Assembly (NCBI RefSeq): GCF_017912555.1
Contig: NZ_JAERSD010000006.1
Coordinates: forward strand, 130,681-194,680
DNA length: 64,000 bases
Direction of reading: 5' to 3'
Origin: Bacillus sp. REN3
GTDB taxonomy: Bacteria; Bacillota; Bacilli; Bacillales; Cytobacillaceae
The first letter of the stretch is position 1. Each line of letters begins with the position of its first letter. The position numbers and the translations under genes are program-made. Below are positions 9,255-17,008 of the stretch, piece after piece. Below the pieces are notes generated by a model. The model did no database searches. It was not told where the DNA came from and worked only from the letters and a program-made list of their open reading frames with translations.

Positions 9255-9425
9255 ATGAATGAGGAACCAAAAAATAAACACTGCGCAGGAGGAACCTGAG
9301 GAATCGGACCGAAGCGTACGGATGAGCAGGATAACGGAAAGTCTGCAGGTTTTCCGCCCATATGACCTGCCACGTACATTTGGCTCCTGGCAGGAGTCAT
9401 TTATCTGATATCAAAGCTCTTTTAA
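9255..9425 (+). CDS. candidate small membrane selenoprotein with two UGA (Sec) codons
   Basis: The frame runs from ATG 9255 to TAA 9423 with only two interruptions, both TGA: codon 15 (9297) and codon 37 (9363). Read as selenocysteine it gives 56 aa with HCAGGTUGIGPKR near the N-terminus and FPPIUPATYIWLLAG leading into a hydrophobic helix (residues 40-56). GAGGTG lies six bases before the ATG and the next gene starts 18 bases after the stop. Downstream of the second UGA an 8-bp hairpin at 9381-9399 has the position and G-containing loop of a bacterial SECIS. The same genome uses UGA in formate dehydrogenase (41181). I do not recognise the family. Alternatives: a relic gene, or a 14-aa peptide ending at the first UGA. 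Confidence 0.68.
9335..9356 (+). promoter_or_regulatory. hairpin between the two UGA codons
   Basis: CGGAAAGTC pairs with GGTTTTCCG (two G-U pairs) across a UGCA loop. It starts 35 bases after the first UGA, which is at the far end of what bacterial SECIS elements tolerate, so its role for the first Sec codon is uncertain. Confidence 0.4.
9381..9399 (+). promoter_or_regulatory. SECIS-like hairpin after second UGA
   Basis: TGGCTCCT pairs with AGGAGTCA (one G-U pair) around a GGC loop. The stem begins 15 bases after UGA 9363-9365, and G occupies the first loop positions, as expected for SelB-binding bacterial SECIS elements. It lies within the coding sequence of the predicted transmembrane helix. 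Confidence 0.6.
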
Positions 9426-9443
9426 AAGCAGGAGGCTATCGAA

Positions 9444-10013
9444 ATGGTTGATGTTTTGGTGATTGGCGGTGGACTCTCAGGAGGATCTGCTGCAATTTAC
9501 TCCGCCCAGGGTGGATTAACAACGAATGTAGTTGATGCAGGAAAATCACAAATCAAGCAGGTTTCCAAACTTTATAATTACCCTGGCATTAAGGAGATAC
9601 CCGGGCCAGTACTTCTGGAAACGATCAAAGAACAGGCAATCGCTTCCGGGAGTGTTTGGATCGAAGGGACAGCAGAAAAGATTAAGCCGTCCCAAGGTGG
9701 ATTCACAGTCCAGCTTGGGGACGGAAGAGATATCGAAACTAAGTATCTGATTATCGCCACGAATTTGCAGACATCCTTGCTTGAGGACTTAGGCTTCGAG
9801 CTTGTTGTGAACGAAAAAGTTCCAAGCGGAAAAATAAAGAAGGTTCTCGGGGTCAGACAAGACGGAGCAACTTCGATACCGAATCTGTATATCACAAGCC
9901 TTCTTTCAGGGGTGTCAAGCCAGTCTGTCATCGCAGCAGGACACGGTGCACAGATTGGGATTGCGATTGTTTCAAAAGAAACAGGAACTTCTTATATGTG
10001 GCATGATAAGTGA
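9444..10013 (+). CDS. single-domain FAD oxidoreductase, thioredoxin reductase-like
   Basis: 189 aa against about 310 for thioredoxin reductase. The N-terminal dinucleotide motif GGGLSGGSAA binds FAD, and the C-terminal segment (PNLYITSLLSG ... AAGHGAQIGIAI) matches the FAD-domain end of TrxB. The NADPH domain with the CxxC disulfide is missing and the two FAD halves join directly. It therefore cannot act as a normal TrxB and needs an external electron donor or acceptor. RBS AGGAGG lies about nine bases upstream. Last gene of the rhodanese/MBL operon; the UGA-rich membrane peptide before it is a plausible redox partner, by inference. Confidence 0.8.
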   Translation: MVDVLVIGGGLSGGSAAIYSAQGGLTTNVVDAGKSQIKQVSKLYNYPGIKEIPGPVLLETIKEQAIASGSVWIEGTAEKIKPSQGGFTVQLGDGRDIETKYLIIATNLQTSLLEDLGFELVVNEKVPSGKIKKVLGVRQDGATSIPNLYITSLLSGVSSQSVIAAGHGAQIGIAIVSKETGTSYMWHDK

Positions 10014-10016
10014 TGG

Positions 10017-10040
10017 AAAGCAGGGAAACCTGCTTTTTTT
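10017..10040 (+). terminator. terminator of persulfide operon
   Basis: AAAGCAGG and CCTGCTTT form a perfect stem with a GAAA loop, followed by T's. Confidence 0.92.
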
Positions 10041-10211
10041 ATTTTGATATAGATGTCGCAGTCCAGCGGGTAGGACAGGAATTTTGCTGCTTGTTCCTAG
10101 CTGCGCGGTGCAATGCACGCCAGAATATTCTGTAGATAGCATTTTTTCAGAAAAAAAAGCAGGAATACATTTTAAAAATATTGAATATTCAAACATATGT
10201 ATTATATCATT

Positions 10212-10226
10212 TAGGAAGCGCTTGCA
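10212..10226 (+). promoter_or_regulatory. cre-like CcpA site
   Basis: TAGGAAGCGCTTGCA matches the CcpA cre consensus WTGNAANCGNWNNCW at all but one position. It lies about 25 bases before the acyl-CoA synthetase start, where bound CcpA would repress; carbon repression of fatty-acid use is common in Bacillus. Confidence 0.5.
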
Positions 10227-10250
10227 TTTTAGTAATCAAGGAGGTATTCG

Positions 10251-11900
10251 ATGGATAGTTTGCTGCCGTATACAGTTGGTTCATTATTGGAAGAAAGGGC
10301 GAAGGAGTATCCTGAACTGGAAGCCTTGGTGTACCCTGATCGGAATTTAAGGATGAGTTATCGGGAGTTCAATGAGGTTTGCAGGATTGCTGCCAGGGGA
10401 TTGATGGGACTAGGAATTCAAAAGGGAGAAAATGTCGCTATATGGTCTTCCAATACTCCCGAATGGGTAATAGCCCAATTTGCAACAGGTAAGATGGGAG
10501 CTGTACTGGTAACGGTAAATACGAATTATCGGACAACAGAATTGGAGTATTTGCTAAAGCAGTCTGACTCAACGACGATTATCTTGATGGAACAATATAA
10601 AGATTCCTCATACATTGATATGCTGTATGAAATCGTCCCTGAACTTCGTAGTGCGGAACCAGGAAAAGTTGAAAGCGACACTCTTCCTTTCCTGAAAAAT
10701 GTGATTGTCCTTGGGGAAAAGAAATACCCTGGCGCTTATAACTGGCATGATGTTATGGAGATGGCCAAAAAGGTGACAGAAGAGGAATTGGATCGACGAA
10801 TCTCAATGCTCGAACCAGATGAGGTCATCAATATGCAATATACTTCTGGAACGACAGGGTTTCCAAAAGGCGTTATGCTGACACATAACAATATTGTCAA
10901 CAATGCTTATAACGTTGCGCTTGCGATGAAATTGAGGAAAGGAGACCGTCTGTGTATTCCTGTGCCATTTTTCCATTGCTTTGGCTGTGTTATGGGTACG
11001 CTGGCATGCGCCACAGTCGGCGCGACGATGGTTCCTGTACAGGAATTCAGCCCAAAAGCAGTATTGAAGGCTGTTGAAAAAGAGAAATGCACTGCACTTC
11101 ACGGTGTCCCGACCATGTTCATCGCTGAGCTTAATGACCCTGACTTCTCCAGCTATGACCTCTCTTCCTTGCGGACCGGCATCATGGCTGGATCGAATTG
11201 CCCCATTGAAGTCATGAAGGCAGTAAATGAAAAAATGGGAGCAAAGGAAATCACGATTGCATATGGACAAACTGAATCTTCACCAGTCATAACACAAACA
11301 AGGACTGACGACCCTCTCGAACTAAGAGTCGAAACAGTCGGAAAAGCCTTGCCACTTGTTGAGGTGAAAATCGTCGAACCAGGGACAATGGAGGAGGTTC
11401 CCCGTGGGGTCCAGGGTGAATTATGCACACGTGGTTATCATGTAATGGAAGGATACTATAAAAATCCCGATGCAACCATGGAAGCGATTGATGAACAAGG
11501 CTGGCTCCACACAGGAGACCTGGCTGTTATGGATGAAAATGGTTATTGCAGGGTTACCGGCAGATTGAAGGATATGATCATCCGGGGAGGGGAAAACATT
11601 TATCCAAGGGAAATAGAAGAATTCCTTTATACCCACCCAAAGGTGCTTGATGTACAGGTAATCGGCATTCCTGACAAGGTGTACGGCGAAGAAGTCATGG
11701 CCTGGATCATATTGAAGGATGGGGAATCCGCTTCTTCAGATGAAATAAGGGAATATTGCAAAGGGAAAATATCCAGGCATAAAATCCCGAAATATATTGA
11801 ATTCACGGACAGCTATCCCATGACTGCATCAGGGAAAATCCAAAAGTTCAAGCTGAGGGAAAAGGCATTGGAAGCGATCGAAGAGGTTAACAAAACTTGA
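10251..11900 (+). CDS. fatty acyl-CoA synthetase / AMP-binding ligase
   Basis: 549 aa, normal for the ANL family. It activates a carboxylic acid with ATP to an acyl-adenylate and then to the CoA ester. Motifs in order: YTSGTTGFPKGVMLTHNN (P-loop), AYGQTE, GWLHTGD, GRLKDMIIRGGENIYP (hinge) and the C-terminal Lys in SGKIQKF. It resembles medium/long-chain fatty acyl-CoA ligases, but the substrate cannot be read from sequence. RBS AAGGAGG is seven bases before the ATG. Monocistronic, with a cre-like site upstream. Confidence 0.9.
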   Translation: MDSLLPYTVGSLLEERAKEYPELEALVYPDRNLRMSYREFNEVCRIAARGLMGLGIQKGENVAIWSSNTPEWVIAQFATGKMGAVLVTVNTNYRTTELEYLLKQSDSTTIILMEQYKDSSYIDMLYEIVPELRSAEPGKVESDTLPFLKNVIVLGEKKYPGAYNWHDVMEMAKKVTEEELDRRISMLEPDEVINMQYTSGTTGFPKGVMLTHNNIVNNAYNVALAMKLRKGDRLCIPVPFFHCFGCVMGTLACATVGATMVPVQEFSPKAVLKAVEKEKCTALHGVPTMFIAELNDPDFSSYDLSSLRTGIMAGSNCPIEVMKAVNEKMGAKEITIAYGQTESSPVITQTRTDDPLELRVETVGKALPLVEVKIVEPGTMEEVPRGVQGELCTRGYHVMEGYYKNPDATMEAIDEQGWLHTGDLAVMDENGYCRVTGRLKDMIIRGGENIYPREIEEFLYTHPKVLDVQVIGIPDKVYGEEVMAWIILKDGESASSDEIREYCKGKISRHKIPKYIEFTDSYPMTASGKIQKFKLREKALEAIEEVNKT

Positions 11901-12094
11901 TTATTCTTTTGAAGTATGCATACTTTTGAGTGCATATCCAGCCACAAGCAACAAAAACAAACATAATTTTCTCGCATTTTGAACATTTTGTTACAACTCT
12001 CTGGTTACTATATTAATTAACAAGGTATCTCCCTATAATATAGTGTATATATCTGCTTATTCCAAATTAGCAGGATTTCTGGGGGAATGTTCGA

Positions 12095-12352
12095 ATGCGG
12101 TGGGTATGGATCTTACTGCTGCTATTTATGGGTATGATGTTCCTTGGAAAAGGAATCGAGCTTTGGTCTGCACTCCAGGATGTGTCCGGAAGCGGAGTGT
12201 CCATTCGATTCATTGGAATTCACGTAAGTGACCATGTGTTAAAGGAAAGCCTCCCAGGTTATGTACTGGGATTCATCATGGCATCCTTCATACCGTTCAT
12301 GGTGGCAATCAATCTGGTGTTGAAGAAAAATACAAGAAAGAATATTGAATAG
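12095..12352 (+). CDS. small two-helix membrane protein, 85 aa
   Basis: Unrecognised. Residues 3-22 (VWILLLLFMGMMFLGKG) and about 55-77 form two hydrophobic helices, with a charged C-terminal tail KKNTRKNIE. A GGGGGA element precedes the ATG by eight bases. Stand-alone gene. Confidence 0.6.
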   Translation: MRWVWILLLLFMGMMFLGKGIELWSALQDVSGSGVSIRFIGIHVSDHVLKESLPGYVLGFIMASFIPFMVAINLVLKKNTRKNIE

Positions 12353-12463
12353 TGATAAGAGCCGGTTTCGAAAGAGAGACCAGGCTTATTTTTTTCGTTC
12401 CAGTTTTGTTATAGCTCTTTATTAATGGGGAAAATAGTATAAATGAAAAGGGAGGGATTTCCA

Positions 12464-13132
12464 ATGTGTGGTCGATTTTCGCTTTTTGAATCGATTGGGA
12501 CTTTGCGGGCGGAATTCAACTTTGAATATAATAGGGATTACGAACCAAGATATAATATAGCTCCCGGCCAGGATATTTTGGCTGTAGTCAGTAAAGGGAA
12601 AAATCGGGAAGGATTCCAAATGAGATGGGGGTTGGTCCCTTTTTGGGCAGATGATGAAAAAATAGGATTCCGAATGATTAACGCTCGCGCAGAAACCATC
12701 GATAGGAAATCAAGCTTCAGTAACGCCTTCAGGAAGCGCCACTGTCTCATCCTCGCAGATGGTTTTTATGAGTGGCAAAAAGAAGAGAATCATAAGCGGC
12801 CATATCGATTTGAAATGAAAGACAAACAACCATTTGCATTTGCCGGCCTGTGGGAGAATTGGCAGAAGGAAGGGAAGAGGATTACATCATGTACGATTAT
12901 CACAACTGAAGCAAATAGGCTTATTGAAAGAGTACATGAAAGGATGCCTGTCATTCTCCCTGCAGACAAGCATGATTTCTGGCTGGACGGCACAGTCGAT
13001 GACGTTGTCGAGTTGAAACGATTACTTCAGCCTATAGAAGCTGAGGAAATGGAAGGATATGAAATATCGACTGCGATCAATTTGGCGACCAACGAAGGAA
13101 AAGGATTGATCACACCAATCGACAGTATATAG
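12464..13132 (+). CDS. SRAP (HMCES/YedK) family protein
   Basis: 222 aa. SRAP proteins crosslink to abasic sites in single-stranded DNA through the Cys exposed after Met removal. The sequence begins MCGRFSLFES, so Cys2 is present. Further family residues are seen in PRYNIAPGQ, MINARAETI, and RCLILADGFYEW-like and RMPVILP segments. I chose ATG 12464 over 12443 because Cys must be second and GGGAGGG precedes it. Not in an operon with SOS genes; no LexA box identified. Confidence 0.92.
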   Translation: MCGRFSLFESIGTLRAEFNFEYNRDYEPRYNIAPGQDILAVVSKGKNREGFQMRWGLVPFWADDEKIGFRMINARAETIDRKSSFSNAFRKRHCLILADGFYEWQKEENHKRPYRFEMKDKQPFAFAGLWENWQKEGKRITSCTIITTEANRLIERVHERMPVILPADKHDFWLDGTVDDVVELKRLLQPIEAEEMEGYEISTAINLATNEGKGLITPIDSI

Positions 13133-13246
13133 GCAAACATTCAGGCAAGCATGTTTTTTTCAGGATGTTTAATACAAACCATGTTGGTGGTATAGAATGG
13201 AACAGCCAACACCAAGATGAAAACATCCTGGAAAGAAGGAATACAG

Positions 13247-13450
13247 ATGAATGGATTTACAGATGAGCGATTTTATGATTTGGTCTATAAAGGTGAACGC
13301 TATTCATATTTGCAGTTTGTACGCAAGGATTTCATTTGTGATGTTTGTTATGTTACTTTTAAAAATGTCATTACTGGTGAAATGCTGACTTTTGATCAAA
13401 CAGAAGTACTTGGTTTCCGGGCGTCAGGGGATGAACTTAACGCAAGCTAG
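13247..13450 (+). CDS. hypothetical small protein, 67 aa
   Basis: Unrecognised, soluble. Contains a CDVCYVTFKN segment (Cys-x2-Cys) that could bind a metal. Start at 13247 is preferred because AAGGAA precedes it; an upstream in-frame ATG at 13217 lacks an RBS. Stand-alone. Confidence 0.5.
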   Translation: MNGFTDERFYDLVYKGERYSYLQFVRKDFICDVCYVTFKNVITGEMLTFDQTEVLGFRASGDELNAS

Positions 13451-13519
13451 TGGTTGCGAAGGTGGCTTCCTTTTCTTTATACTATATAGTATCAATTTGA
13501 TATAAAGGAAGTGCAGAAG

Positions 13520-13726
13520 ATGATCCACACCAAATGGCAGCAGCTTAAAACGATCAAGAAGCTCAAATGCGTGCATACAAATGCCAAAAAATATATTGTG
13601 AACAACAAACTGACCGAAGGCAAGATATACGATGTAAAAAATGAAACCGATGAATTTTATTTTATTGTTGATAATTCCGGGAAAATCGGAGGATATTACA
13701 AAGAATATTTTGAAGAGATCAACTAA
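13520..13726 (+). CDS. small conserved protein, DUF6501-like
   Basis: 68 aa. The KKLKCVHTNAKKYIVNNKL ... YDVKNETDEF ... NSGKIGGYYKEYFE pattern agrees with my memory of the Bacillus DUF6501 family, whose function is unknown. AAAGGAAG lies about eight bases before ATG 13520. Closed by its own terminator. Confidence 0.65.
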   Translation: MIHTKWQQLKTIKKLKCVHTNAKKYIVNNKLTEGKIYDVKNETDEFYFIVDNSGKIGGYYKEYFEEIN

Positions 13727-13730
13727 GAGA

Positions 13731-13760
13731 AAGGCTGCCAGGAAAAATTGGCAGCTTTTT
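13731..13760 (+). terminator. terminator
   Basis: AAGGCTGCCA pairs with TGGCAGCTTT; a T-run overlaps the 3' arm. Confidence 0.85.
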
Positions 13761-13830
13761 AAAATGAGAGGCACTTTTCTCAAAGGATTGTGTGGTGGTA
13801 AGATAGGAGAAGAAAGAGAGAGGGGAAGGG

Positions 13831-14421
13831 ATGGGGAAATTGATACTGGAAGGTTCCGTCGTGTCACTTGTACCAATGGAAATGAATCAGCTGGCGCAGT
13901 TATGGGAGGCTGCCGATTCTGCAGATATTTGGGAGTTTACATCTTCTGTCATTGATAAGAAGGACACAATGCAGCTTACAATGGAAAAAGCATTGGAGGA
14001 AAGGGAAAAAGGAACCCAGGTCCCATTTTCAGTCCTGGATAAAAGAACAGGCAAATTCATTGGCAGTACAAGATACATGGATATTTCTCCAATACATAGA
14101 ACGCTTGAGATCGGCTGGACATGGTACCATCCCGATTACTGGCGGACCGCAGTGAATACCGAAGCGAAATATCTTTTGCTTCAGCATGCTTTTGAAAAAA
14201 TGGGCATGAATCGTGTCCAGTTCTGTACTGATTCGAGGAATATCCGCTCCCAGAAGGCGATTATTCGAATTGGCGCAAAAAAAGAGGGAGTTTTGCGAAA
14301 ACACCGAGTCATTTCAAATGGGTTTGTCAGGGATACAATGATTTTCAGCATTATAAAAGAGGAATGGCCATCAGTGAAGTCAATGCTGCAGGGAAAGATG
14401 AATCGATTTCAGCAAACATAA
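13831..14421 (+). CDS. GNAT acetyltransferase, RimJ/RimL type
   Basis: 196 aa. N-acetyltransferase of the RimJ/RimL branch, using acetyl-CoA; substrate unknown. The family's core is visible: IGSTRYMDISP, LEIGWTWYHPDYWRT, and NRVQFCTDSRNIRSQKAIIRIGAKKEGVLR. RBS AGGGGAAGGG precedes the ATG. Its 3' end overlaps the longest possible frame of the following fluoride channel gene. Confidence 0.85.
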   Translation: MGKLILEGSVVSLVPMEMNQLAQLWEAADSADIWEFTSSVIDKKDTMQLTMEKALEEREKGTQVPFSVLDKRTGKFIGSTRYMDISPIHRTLEIGWTWYHPDYWRTAVNTEAKYLLLQHAFEKMGMNRVQFCTDSRNIRSQKAIIRIGAKKEGVLRKHRVISNGFVRDTMIFSIIKEEWPSVKSMLQGKMNRFQQT

Positions 14422-14435
14422 AGGATGTTTTATTA

Positions 14436-14831
14436 TTGATTTACTTGGGCGTAGGGCTTGGAGGAATGCTTGGCAGTTTGCTCCGCTTTTATCTGGGATA
14501 TTATACTTTCCATTTACTGAATACCAGTTTTCCATTAGGAACATTTCTAGCCAATCTGACTGGCTCGTTGATTCTTGGATGGTTCACTAGCAGGGTGATC
14601 GAGCAGAAAAAGATGAACGAGACCATTGCATCGGGAATTGGAAAGGGCCTGCTCGGTTCTTTTACGACCTTTTCCGCATTCAGCCTTGAAAGCTTTGAAT
14701 TACTCGAAGCAGGAAGATATGAAACTGCCTTCCTTTATATTCTGCTGAGTTCCGGCGGGGGGCTCTTGCTGGCTGCTGCCGGATACAGCTTTGGAATGAA
14801 GAGTTCAAAAGCTGGGGAGGAAGCGGTATGA
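14436..14831 (+). CDS. crcB: fluoride channel subunit FluC/CrcB 1
   Basis: 131 aa from the TTG at 14436, which has AAAGGATG about ten bases before it; the ATG at 14364 would give 155 aa and overlap the acetyltransferase by 58 bases. Four hydrophobic helices with GGMLGSLLRF (first helix), the Asn in LGTFLANLTGS and the FTTFSAFSLE filter segment are typical. Fluc channels are dual-topology dimers exporting F-. Followed directly by a second homologue, so they probably form a heterodimer. No fluoride riboswitch is seen. Confidence 0.85.
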   Translation: MIYLGVGLGGMLGSLLRFYLGYYTFHLLNTSFPLGTFLANLTGSLILGWFTSRVIEQKKMNETIASGIGKGLLGSFTTFSAFSLESFELLEAGRYETAFLYILLSSGGGLLLAAAGYSFGMKSSKAGEEAV

Positions 14832-15178
14832 ACACTATATGGATCATCGCTATAGGCGGACTGGCAGGAGCGATTTCGAGATTTTGGGTTTCAAATATGC
14901 TGAAAACAAAGCTTGTTCCTGTTTCGACGATTGCAGTGAATCTGTTAGGTGCCTTCCTGCTAGGCTTCCTGACAGGGAAGGGAATTGAAGGGAATGCTTA
15001 CCTGTTGGCTGGTACGGGCTTTTTGGGAGCCTTTACGACCTTTTCTACATTGAATGTTGATTTGCTCATGCTTTTGAAAAGCAAGGAAGTGAAAGCTGCC
15101 TTCTTTTATTTTTTCGTTACATATGGAGGCGGAGGAGTTTGCGCAGTTGCAGGAGTCGCCGCGGGAAGAGCGGTTTAA
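14828..15178 (+). CDS. crcB: fluoride channel subunit FluC/CrcB 2
   Basis: 116 aa, four helices. Carries GGLAGAISRFW, STIAVNLLGAFLLGF and FTTFSTLNVD. It overlaps the first crcB by four bases (ATGA), the usual arrangement for paired FluC genes in Firmicutes. GGAGGAAG precedes the ATG. Confidence 0.92.
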   Translation: MNTIWIIAIGGLAGAISRFWVSNMLKTKLVPVSTIAVNLLGAFLLGFLTGKGIEGNAYLLAGTGFLGAFTTFSTLNVDLLMLLKSKEVKAAFFYFFVTYGGGGVCAVAGVAAGRAV

Positions 15179-15180
15179 TG

Positions 15181-15210
15181 CAGAAAAACACCGGAAACGG
15201 TGTTTTTCTG
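15181..15210. terminator. bidirectional terminator
   Basis: CAGAAAAACACCG pairs perfectly with CGGTGTTTTTCTG around a GAAA loop, between two convergent genes. Confidence 0.9.
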
Positions 15211-15219
15211 ATGTGATTG

Positions 15220-16926
15220 TCATTTTCCAATCAGGGTGTTTTTCCTGATCATCAGCAGGGATAGTTCCTGGTCAACAGCTGTGTATTCAGGGTCATTCCT
15301 ATCCAGATAGGAAAGTTTTCCGATGAGCGCATTTATTTCATTCTGTACAATCATTAATTCTTTTTCCTTGTCCTGAAAGCTGGCCGTTTCAGTTTTATGG
15401 TCATAATATTGGGCTGCGCCGAATTCTTTCCTCGCAATCCTGCGTCCTTCAATAACCAGCAGCTTTTCCGTTACTTTGTTCATGAAATAGACATCATGAG
15501 AAACGACAATGATGGAGCCCTGGTAGTCCATCAAAATCGATTCCAGGCTTTCCCTGCTCGCCAGGTCAAGGTGGTTTGTAGGTTCGTCAAGGATAAGCAA
15601 ATCAATTTCCTGCAGCAGAACGGCAACCAGCTTAAACCTTGTCCGTTCACCAAGGCTTAAATGGGAAATAGGGGCGGTCAGTTTTTCTTCGGTGAAGCCA
15701 GCATTCGCAAGAATAGTTCGTGCTCTTCTGATTTCTTCCTGGCTATGAAAGTCAATATAGTCAAGGATTGTCTTCTCAGCGGGAAGGTCTGTTACATCTT
15801 GACTGAGATAGCCTATTTCCAGAGATTCGCTCTTCCACAGGAATCCTTCGGTTACTGATTCTAACCCAAGAAGCATCCTTATTAAGGTGGTTTTGCCGCT
15901 GCCATTTCCTCCAATCATCCCCATTCTTTCTCCATGGTTCATGAAAAAATGGCTATTCGAGAACAAACAATGATCACCGAACGATTTCCCTAAATTTTTC
16001 GCTTCCATGATTTGTTTTCCGCGTTTCTTCCCGCCGGAAAACTGAAAAGAGACTTTATCTTCCTCTTTTGGCTCCGTTACTTCGCTTTTGGCCAGCTCAT
16101 TCTTCAGCCGCTTTAATTTTGATTTAACCTGGGTGTCCATTTTCTTTGCTTTTACCCGGTAATATTCCTTGTAACCTTCCTGCTTTGTTGATTGTGAATG
16201 TGCTTTTTCAGACCAATTTTTCATGGTTGATATTTGTTGTTCGATTTTTGCTTTATATTTTTCCTGTGTTTCATACTTATGTTGCTGTGCCTTAAGAAGT
16301 TTTTCCTTCTCCTGACGGAAGTCTGAATAGTTGCCTTTGAATGATCTAGTTTTTCCATCTTCGATTTCAATGATCTCACTTACCGTTTGATCCAGAAAAT
16401 GCCGGTCGTGGGAAATAATCAGGGCGGCTCCATGGAATTTATCCAGTTCGGTTATCAGCCATTCAAGCCCTTGAACGTCCAGATGGTTGGTAGGCTCATC
16501 CAAAATCAATATGTCCGGTCTGCCCGACCATATTTCCGCGAGGGCAAGCTTCAGCCTTTCTCCGCCGCTCAAATGTTGGAATCGATCTGCTTCCCATGCC
16601 GTAACTTTTGCCAATCCAAGCCTGCTGGCATGGAGGAAAATACCATCCTGGCCTGCCGGATACTCATCGAGGGATTGGCGAAAGATGAAATCAGTGGATT
16701 GCTTCAGGTACCCAATCGTGAGGTCCTTGTTGAATGTTTCGATCGTTCCGGCATCAGGAGTTATGGTTCCATGCAGTAAATTGGCAAGCGTAGTTTTGCC
16801 TGCTCCGTTGCTGCCGACCAGTCCGATCCGGCAGTTTTTCTTTATATCCATATCCGCGTGTTTGATCACATTCTTTTCGTTGAAGCTTTTCTGGATGCCT
16901 TTTATTTTCATAATGGTCATAATCAT
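15220..16926 (-). CDS. ABC-F protein, antibiotic-resistance (Vga/VmlR-like) type
   Basis: 568 aa, two ABC domains and no membrane segment. Walker A motifs are GSNGAGKTT and GGNGSGKTT; signature motifs LSGGERLKLA and LSLGERTRF; both Walker B regions read [11 protein letters not shown] long charged linker (about 190-295) joins them, as in ribosome-protection ABC-Fs such as VmlR and Vga that displace drugs from the peptidyl-transferase centre. The match to that branch is by overall pattern; which drug cannot be told. A strong terminator lies in its 5' leader (16974-17008), a regulatory layout common for these genes. Confidence 0.85.
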   Translation of the reverse strand: MIMTIMKIKGIQKSFNEKNVIKHADMDIKKNCRIGLVGSNGAGKTTLANLLHGTITPDAGTIETFNKDLTIGYLKQSTDFIFRQSLDEYPAGQDGIFLHASRLGLAKVTAWEADRFQHLSGGERLKLALAEIWSGRPDILILDEPTNHLDVQGLEWLITELDKFHGAALIISHDRHFLDQTVSEIIEIEDGKTRSFKGNYSDFRQEKEKLLKAQQHKYETQEKYKAKIEQQISTMKNWSEKAHSQSTKQEGYKEYYRVKAKKMDTQVKSKLKRLKNELAKSEVTEPKEEDKVSFQFSGGKKRGKQIMEAKNLGKSFGDHCLFSNSHFFMNHGERMGMIGGNGSGKTTLIRMLLGLESVTEGFLWKSESLEIGYLSQDVTDLPAEKTILDYIDFHSQEEIRRARTILANAGFTEEKLTAPISHLSLGERTRFKLVAVLLQEIDLLILDEPTNHLDLASRESLESILMDYQGSIIVVSHDVYFMNKVTEKLLVIEGRRIARKEFGAAQYYDHKTETASFQDKEKELMIVQNEINALIGKLSYLDRNDPEYTAVDQELSLLMIRKNTLIGK

Positions 16927-16973
16927 TCCCCCTTGAATTTAGTCATAACATTTCAGGTGAATTTTTTGTCCAT

Positions 16974-17008
16974 TAAAAAAACCTCCCTGGGCGTATCCCC
17001 GGAGAGGT
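16974..17008 (-). promoter_or_regulatory. leader attenuator of ABC-F gene
   Basis: On the minus strand ACCTC ... GAGGT with inner GC pairs forms a hairpin (17008-16981) followed by a T-run (16980-16975). It ends about 48 bases before the ABC-F start codon, so it would terminate the transcript before the gene. An inverted repeat further upstream (17033-17043 / 17085-17095) could form a competing structure. Confidence 0.7.

Noticed and set aside
9255-9299. Simple 14-codon peptide ending at the first UGA
   Set aside because: It would ignore the intact frame and membrane helix after the UGA; kept only as the alternative reading.
13761-14435. Fluoride riboswitch for the crcB pair
   Set aside because: The sequence before crcB is the coding region of the acetyltransferase and no crcB-motif RNA pattern could be seen.
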